64,000 nucleotides of DNA, taken from the NCBI GenBank assembly GCA_963680875.1, contig OY804588.1, forward strand, positions 73,556,829-73,620,828, in the 5' to 3' direction. How positions within the stretch are numbered: the stretch's first letter is position 1; every line of letters starts with the position of its first letter. Source of the DNA: Bathymodiolus brooksi (lineage: Eukaryota; Mollusca; Bivalvia; Mytilida; Modiolidae). The notes beneath the pieces were generated by a model that did not search any database, was not told the origin of the DNA, and was given only the letters and a program-made list of their open reading frames with translations. The translations under genes and the position numbers were made by a program. Below, piece by piece: positions 58,201 through 64,000 of the stretch.

Positions 58201-58291
58201 CTCTAAAGACGACTTACTTGAAGTTACGTCCAGTTGTTGCTGGGTAAAGGGCAGACATCTTTAACTTCTTGTCGGGTGATATAATGAAAAA
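55247..58291 (-). CDS. PRDX6: Peroxiredoxin-6 (1-Cys), last three exons
   Basis: Exons: 58218-58291 (FFIISPDKKLKMSALYPATT, GRNF; acceptor TTCTTTTAG, donor GTAAGT), 56564-56636 (EILRVVDSLQLTAHKKVATP, ADWE; acceptor TTTTTTCCAG, donor GTAATT) and 55247-55375 (MGKECMIIPSVSPEEAKTLF and KKGYLRFTPQPE, stop). Junction phases (2, then 0) agree. The residues match the C-terminal third of PRDX6, a cytosolic peroxidase that reduces H2O2 and phospholipid hydroperoxides and in animals also has phospholipase A2 activity. The N-terminal exons with the PVCTTE catalytic cysteine were not found before 64000, so the gene is open at the window edge. Introns contain SINEs and a 133-bp hairpin. Confidence 0.93.
55427..55510. 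repeat. Dispersed repeat fragment
   Basis: Shares TGCTCACCTATGATACCCCC and AACAGGAAGTAGGAATCTGA with the element at 24016-24440. Confidence 0.5.
55588..55925 (-). repeat. Second SINE family copy
   Basis: Same text as 48643-49010 (CAATTTTTC..ATATATCATGACGAGAACAA), in the last intron of PRDX6. Confidence 0.65.
55926..56195. other. PRDX6 intron sequence
   Basis: No feature recognised; an 87-codon minus frame has no domain. Confidence 0.35.
56196..56275 (-). repeat. Second SINE family fragment
   Basis: Only the 3' part (TTGTTTAACACCAAATTTAA to ATATCTGACATGGCAAGAAC) remains. Confidence 0.5.
56885..57010 (+). repeat. V-type SINE fragment
   Basis: Core and 3' end (TGAAATATTGTTGAAAGTGG) in a PRDX6 intron. 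Confidence 0.65.
57228..57300. repeat. Solo end module of the tandem-array element
   Basis: ACGCCAAGTGATGGAAAAAG and a CTCACATGACC...GGATCAGGTGAG hairpin, as at the ends of the 46-kb and 58-kb arrays. Confidence 0.6.
57458..57590. repeat. Near-perfect 61-bp hairpin
   Basis: Arms AATAACACATAG...GACAATGAATT... pair over 61 bp with one mismatch seen, around a ~10-base loop (CGAGGCGAAG). Probably a short fold-back MITE in a PRDX6 intron. Confidence 0.9.
57591..58217. other. PRDX6 intron sequence
   Basis: No feature recognised. The 67-codon plus frame at 57801-58004 has no domain. Confidence 0.35.
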
Positions 58292-58319
58292 CTAAAAGAA
58301 AAAAGACAATAAACATAAA

Positions 58320-59872
58320 CTAGAGGCTCAGCACTGAGCTGAGTCTGTGTTGCTCACCTTTCATTCTGCTTTGAGGAAACTTAATACAGAACCTTCCATA
58401 GGTGCTTCCCACCAAATATCGGTTCATTTTGGCAAAGCAGTTTCAGAGAAGAAGATTTTTAGAAATCGACTTATTAGAAACAAGAATTGCCTATGGCAGT
58501 CATATTTGTTAATGGATCGGGACGAAATGAGCAATCTTTATAGAGGACCTCCCATAGATGCATCCTACCAAACTTCGGTTCATTTGGCAAAACAGTTTCA
58601 GAGGAGAAGATTGTTTACAAATCAACCAATCAGAAACAAGAATTGTCTGTGGTGGCCATTTTTGTTAATGGATAGGGGCGAAATGAGCAATCATAGCAAA
58701 GGACTTTCCATAGATGCTTCCTACCAAGTTTCGGTTCATTTGGCTAAACGGTTTCAGAGGAGAAGAATCTAAAAAATCAGCCAATCAGAAACAAGAATGG
58801 CCTGTGGCAGCAATGTTTGTCAACGGATCGGTACGGAATGAGTAATCTTTATAGAGGACCTTCCATAGATGCTTCCTACCACGTTTCGGATCATTTGGAC
58901 AAGCGGTTTCAGAGGAGAAGAATTTAAAAAATCAGCCAATCAGAAACAAGAGTCGCCTGTGGCGGCCACGTTTGTTAATGGATCGGGACGAAATGAGCAT
59001 TCTTTACAGAGGACCTTCCATAGATGCTTCCTACCAAGTTTCGGTTCATTTCCTCAAGCGGTTTCAGAGGAGAAGATTTTTAAAAATCAGCAATATCTGT
59101 ATAGAGATAACTGCATTTTGAATACAGATATCTATATTTAAACAAGAGTTATCTTTCTTTTAACAGAGATTTTTTAGAAATCAACCAATCAGAAACAAGA
59201 ATTGCCTGTGGCGGCCATGTTTGTTAACCGATCGGAACAAAATGAGCAATCTTTATAGAGGACCTTCCATAGATGCTTCCTACCAAGTTTCGGTTCATTT
59301 GGTCAAGTGGTTTCAGAGGAGAAGATTTTTAGAAATCGACCAATCAGAAACAAGAATTGCCTGTGGTGGCCATGTTTGTTAATGGATCGGGACGAAATGA
59401 GCAATCATAGCAAAGGACTTTCCATAGATGCTTCCTACCAAGTTTCGGTTCATTTGGCCAAACGGTTTCAGAGGAGAAGATTTTTGAGAAATCAACCAAT
59501 CAGAAACAAGAATGGCCTGTGGCGTCCATGTTTGTTAACGTATCGGGATGAAATGAGCAATCTTTAGAGGACATGCCATAGATGCTTCCTACCAAGTTTC
59601 GGTTCATTTGGCCAAGCGGTTTGAGGGGGAGAAGATTTTTAAAAATCGACCAATCAAAAACAAGAATATATGGTGGCCATGTTTGTAGATGGATCAGGAC
59701 AAAATGAGAAATCTTTAGAGAGGACCTTCCATAGATGCTTCCTAACAAGTTTCACTTCATTTGGCTGAGCGGTTTCAGAGGAGAAGATTAAAATGTGAAA
59801 AGTTAACAGATGATAGACGACGGACGCCAAGCGATGGCAAAAGCTCACGTTGCCTTTGGCAAGGTAAGCTAA
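58320..59872. repeat. ~165-bp tandem array with flanking end modules
   Basis: About nine units containing CATAGATGCTTCCTACCAAG, GGTTCATTTGGCCAAGCGGT and CAATCAGAAACAAGAATTGC. It starts with GCTCAGCACTGAGCTGAGTC (58325, itself an inverted repeat) and ends with GACGGACGCCAAGCGATGGC plus a hairpin and CTAAAAA. Plus frames here are repeat read-through. Confidence 0.9.
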
Positions 59873-60105
59873 AAATACTAGGAATATTTAATTAAGCCAG
59901 AGGCTAAAATCAGCTTGTATCAGTCATCTGGTAGAAATACCATAATTAATTTTGTATATCGACACATTTTAAATTCAGCTCAGAAAACTTTGCATTGTAC
60001 AAAAGAATGTTGTTAAAAAGAATCTACTACAATAAGAACAGGACTCGGATGTCCAATGCCATATGTTGTGGTTCTTTTTTTTTGTATTCAGTATGTTAAG
60101 GGGGT
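59873..60105. other. Spacer
   Basis: No feature recognised. Confidence 0.35.
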
Positions 60106-60372
60106 TAGGGTTATGGTGTTTAACTCCACTTTCAACAATATTTCAGTTATATCGTAGCGGTCAGTTTTATTGGTAGAGGAAACCGGTGTACCCTGAGAAA
60201 ACCACCGACCTGTCACAAGTCACTGACAAACTTTATCACATAAAGTTGTACCTAGTACATCTTGCCACGAGCCGGATTCCAATTCACAACATTAGTGGTG
60301 ATAGGCACTGATTGCATAGGCAGTTGTAAATCCAACTACCGAGCCATACGATCACGACCAAGACGGTCCCTT
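60106..60372 (-). repeat. V-type SINE, full length
   Basis: Reverse orientation, from GTTTAACTCCACTTTCAACA to the tRNA-like head (on the minus strand TATGGCTCGGTAGTTGGA, an A-box-like stretch, near 60350). Confidence 0.75.
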
Positions 60373-60454
60373 ATTTCAGAGACAATTGTTTTAAGATTGT
60401 TCATTTAGTTGATATTGGTGGAATTGTTGACAATCACTGTTTAAACTTTCTTTT

Positions 60455-61221
60455 TATAGACTGTATCAGAACATTATTGTCATAGTTATGTACTGCTCTA
60501 CATCTACTACAATAAGTTCAGACTGTATCAGAACATTATTGTCCTGGATACATACAGCTCTACATCTACTACAATAAGTTCACTGTATCAGAACATTATT
60601 GTCCTGGATACATACAGCTCTACATCTACTACAATAAGTTCAGACTGTATCAGAACATTATTGTCATAGACATATACTGCTCTACATCTACTACAATAAG
60701 TTCACTGTATCAGAACATTATTGTCATGGATACATACAGCTCTACATCTACTACAATAAGTTCCCTGTATCAGAACATTATTGTCCTGGATACATACAGC
60801 TCTACATCTACTACAATAAGTTCAGACTGTATCTGTCATGGATACATACAGCTCTACATCTACTACAATAAGTTCAGACTGTATCTGTCATGGATACATA
60901 CAGCTCTACATCTACTACAATAAGTTCAGACTGTATCTGTCATGGATACATACAGCTCTACATCTACTACAATAAGTTCAGACTGTATCAGAACATTATT
61001 GTCATGGATACATACAGCTCTACATCTACTACAATAAGTTCAGACTGTATCAGAACATTATTGTCCTGGATACATACAGCTCTACATCTACCACAATAAG
61101 TTCAGACTGTATCAGAACATTATTGTCATAGACATATACTGCTCTACATCTACTACAATAAGTTCACTGTATCAGAACATTATTGTCCTGGATACATACA
61201 GCTCTACATCTACTACAATAA
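60455..61221. repeat. 60/62-bp satellite array, part 1
   Basis: Unit GACTGTATCAGAACATTATT-GTCCTGGATACATACAGCTC-TACATCTACTACAATAAGTT-CA. Variants lack GA (60 bp) or, near 60830-60940, lack AGAACATTATTG. Confidence 0.95.
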
Positions 61222-62753
61222 CAGGGGTTTCAAAGTTTTTTATAATAGGAGGTACTTCTTAAATTTTAGGAGGTACCTAAAAACATTAGGCTGAGGGCCG
61301 TAAGGGGTTCAGGGGGCAGAAGCTCCTGAAATCTAGCATTTTGTGGACCAAACAATGTACTTCAGAGACTGCAAAACATTAAGTGTTTTTGAAAAAAAAA
61401 TCCCATTAACTTTAGAGTTCAGATTTCACCAAGAGTGAAGACCATGTATAATGCCTGGATTCCCCCCCCCCCCCCCCCAATTTCTTTATTGAATATTTCA
61501 GTTTACAGACTTCAGTCAAGATTATTCATAGATAGTCCGCCATATCTTAAAAAAACCACAAAAGGACCATAAAGAGTTATGGTTCCGCAGCTAGGCTTGA
61601 CCAAGCCATTGTTATCAAAGCTTAAACTTCTCAAAATTCTTTTATTGGCTTTGTCCTTTTCTTTTTCACAACACCTTGGCTTGTGTGTTTTTTTTACTTT
61701 ATTACCAGTAATTAAATTCATCAAAGACCATTGGCACGGATCAAGACATATAAGTGTCATAATTAATGAAACATATAAATTTAATTTGCAATCATCAATG
61801 ATCAATCTTTAATAAAATTTATAATCTTAGTAGATCAATACAAATATAATTAAACAAAAACAATATATATTGTTACTTTCACGACTTATGTGCAAAAAAA
61901 ATGTTTGAACAAAAACGATTCGCGGGAAGACATTTATTAACGTTTGAATCACAAAAGTTAAATTATTTTGGAAAAAAAAGTGGGGCCGGCGTTTTGACAT
62001 TACAATGTAATTCGTATTTGAGCCATGTCCGGTCCTTTTTCAAAATTTCTAGTAATTTTCTATCCCTTATCTCCTCGTACCCCCTTTTAAAAATGTTTTT
62101 CAGCACACTTTCATTTCTGTGAACAACCGCGGTAGGGCCCCGTCAAAATATGTAAATAAATTAGCCATAGGTTTTTATTTTTTTATACCGGAAGTTAAAC
62201 AATATGGACGGAGATAAGCAACAAGACAGTACGCCCCAGAATGATTCGACCCTGGGTTTTAAATGGATAAAAAAAATCACACAAAATATTGTGTAGTCAT
62301 ATATTCATAATACATAATGATCATACTTATATTACTGAAGATTACACTAAATTGTGTTTGAACATAATTTGTAATCGGTCATTTTTTATTTTGAAATGAT
62401 GTCATCTTTGTTCCGGTCCGAGTTTTACACAAGGATGAAAAGATATTGGGGCGAAAACATATCTATTTACCGCATGCGCAAACTGCTATTTACGATTCTA
62501 AGGTAAAGTTATTTTTAAAACAGGGAATATCCCATCAACTTGGTCGTGACGCAGTTGTTCGATTTGAATGCGAGAATTCAGCAATTGACGTGATCATAAA
62601 TTTTTATGAAAAATATTCCACAAGCCTATCGACCATCGTACTTGTGGTTTTGACCACCGATAATTTTGGGGGGGGTTCAGTAATTTCTGCCGGTACTATA
62701 CACGATCTCAGACGGGTAAAAGTACCGGGTACCGGCCCACTTTGAAACCCCTG
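61222..62753. mobile_element. 1.5-kb TIR element inserted in the satellite
   Basis: Perfect 15-bp ends CAGGGGTTTCAAAGT and ACTTTGAAACCCCTG, with CAATAA on both sides (61216-61221, 62754-62759). The TIR looks hAT-like, but hAT normally duplicates 8 bp, so the superfamily is open. A 99-codon plus frame at 62446-62745 (YLPHAQTAIYDSKVKLFLKQ) has no recognised domain. It contains a C17-like tract at 61465. Confidence 0.8.
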
Positions 62754-64000
62754 CAATAAGTTCACTGTATCAGAACATTATTGTCATGGATACATACAGC
62801 TCTACATCTACTACAATAAGTTCAGACTGTATCAGAACATTATTGTCCTGGATACATACAGCTCTACATCTACTACAATAAGTTCAAACTGTATCAGAAC
62901 ATTATTATCATGGATACATACAGATCTACATCTACTACAATAAGTTCACTGTATCAGAACATTATTGTCCTGGATACATACAGCTCTACATCTACTACAA
63001 TAAGTTCAGACTGTATCAGAACATTATTGTCCTGGATACATACAGCTCTATATCTACTACAATAAGTTCAGACTGTATCAGAACATTATTGTCCTGGATA
63101 CATACTGCTCTACATCTACTACAATAAGTTCAGACTGTATCAAAACATTATTGTCCTGGATACATACTGCTCTACATCTACTACAATAAGTTCACTGTAT
63201 CAGAACATTATTGTCCTGGATACATACAGCTCTACATCTACTACAATAAGTTCACTGCATCAGAACATTATTGTCCTGGATACATACAGCTCTACATCTA
63301 CTACAATAAGTTCACTGTATCAGAACATTATTGTCATGGATACATACAGCTCTACATCTACTACAATAAGTTCAGACTGTATCAGAACATTATTGTCCTG
63401 GATACATACAGCTCTACATCTACTACAATAAGTTCAGACTGTATCAGAACATTATTGTCATGGATACATACAGATCTACATCTACTACAATAAGTTCACT
63501 GTATCAGAACATTATTGTCCTGAATACATACAGCTCTACATCTACTACAATAAGTTCAGACTGTATCAGAACATTATTGTCATGGATACATACAGCTCTA
63601 CATCTACTACAATAAGTTCAGACTGTATCAGAACATTATTGTCCTGGATACATACAGCTCTACATCTACTACAATAAGTTCACTGTATCAGAACATTATT
63701 GTCCTGGATACATACAGCTCTACATCTACTACAATAAGTTCACTGCATCAGAACATTATTGTCCTGGATACATACAGCTCTACATCTACTACAATAAGTT
63801 CAGACTGTATCAAAACATTATTGTCCTGGATATATACTGCTCTACATCTACTACAATAAGTTCACTGTATCAGAACATTATTGTCATGGATACATACAGC
63901 TCTACATCTACTACAATAAGTTCAGACTGTATCAGAACATTATTGTCATAGACATATACTGCTCTACATCTACTACAATAAGTTCACTGTATCAGAACAT
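62754..64000. repeat. 60/62-bp satellite array, part 2, runs off the window
   Basis: The same unit as part 1, about 20 more copies, continuing past the right edge. Confidence 0.95.

Noticed and set aside
58347..59567. Plus-strand frames with RNKNCLW repeats
   Set aside because: Read-through of the ~165-bp tandem array.
61579..61812. 77-codon plus frame inside the 1.5-kb TIR element
   Set aside because: Hydrophobic and Ser-rich with no domain, and overlapped by a minus frame of similar length; probably chance.

Overview
The window looks like nuclear DNA of a bivalve mollusc. It is AT-rich, has spliced genes with GT-AG introns, and is crowded with transposable elements, tandem arrays and tRNA-derived SINEs of the kind seen in bivalves. 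The assignment to Bivalvia is an inference from repeat style and from the CYYR1-like, P2X7-tail-like and peroxiredoxin-6 genes. No rRNA, tRNA gene, CRISPR array or bacterial operon was seen.

Layout. 1-2065: SINE pieces and two copies of a fold-back MITE. 2066-11281: one LINE (LINE A) cut into four pieces by three insertions: a fold-back MITE (2863-3167), a 3.7-kb TIR element with TA target duplication (4121-7809), and a 2.6-kb TIR element (7940-10546) that itself holds a 759-bp inverted-repeat element. 11379-16900: MITE, SINEs, then the 3' part of a small Cys/Tyr-rich membrane-protein gene on the minus strand (last exon 12484-12608, middle exon near 16051-16317). Its introns hold a 28-bp minisatellite, a decayed hAT element (14278-15937) and a Ty3/gypsy element (16898-22448) carrying a MULE-like insertion (20274-21478). 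Its signal-peptide exon lies at 22844-22892.

22828-38412: two almost identical 7.79-kb direct tandem units. Each carries the Cys/Tyr-rich gene's first exon, a P2X7 intracellular-tail-like gene fragment (plus strand) and an unrecognised four-exon gene on the minus strand whose splice phases all agree (141 aa). 38800-40620: degenerate tandem repeats. 41576-45562: LINE B, with endonuclease and reverse transcriptase, broken by frameshifts, stops and a 456-bp MULE-like MITE with a 10-bp target duplication. 46020-48410: dimeric tandem array. 49280-49470: minisatellite carrying CRE palindromes. 49552-54607: a piggyBac transposon with TTAA ends and one frameshift in its transposase. 55247-58291: the last three exons of peroxiredoxin-6 on the minus strand, its 5' exons being outside the window or unseen. 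58320-59870: another ~165-bp tandem array. 60440-64000: a 60/62-bp satellite array split by a 1.5-kb TIR element.

The host genes make no common pathway: a membrane adaptor-like protein, a P2X7-tail domain, an unknown acidic protein and an antioxidant enzyme. The most unusual points are the recent tandem duplication that makes alternative first exons, the phase-consistent unknown gene with tandem candidate 10-nt microexons, a ~96-bp module upstream of two different genes, and a dispersed array of TGTCA-N6-TGACA sites.
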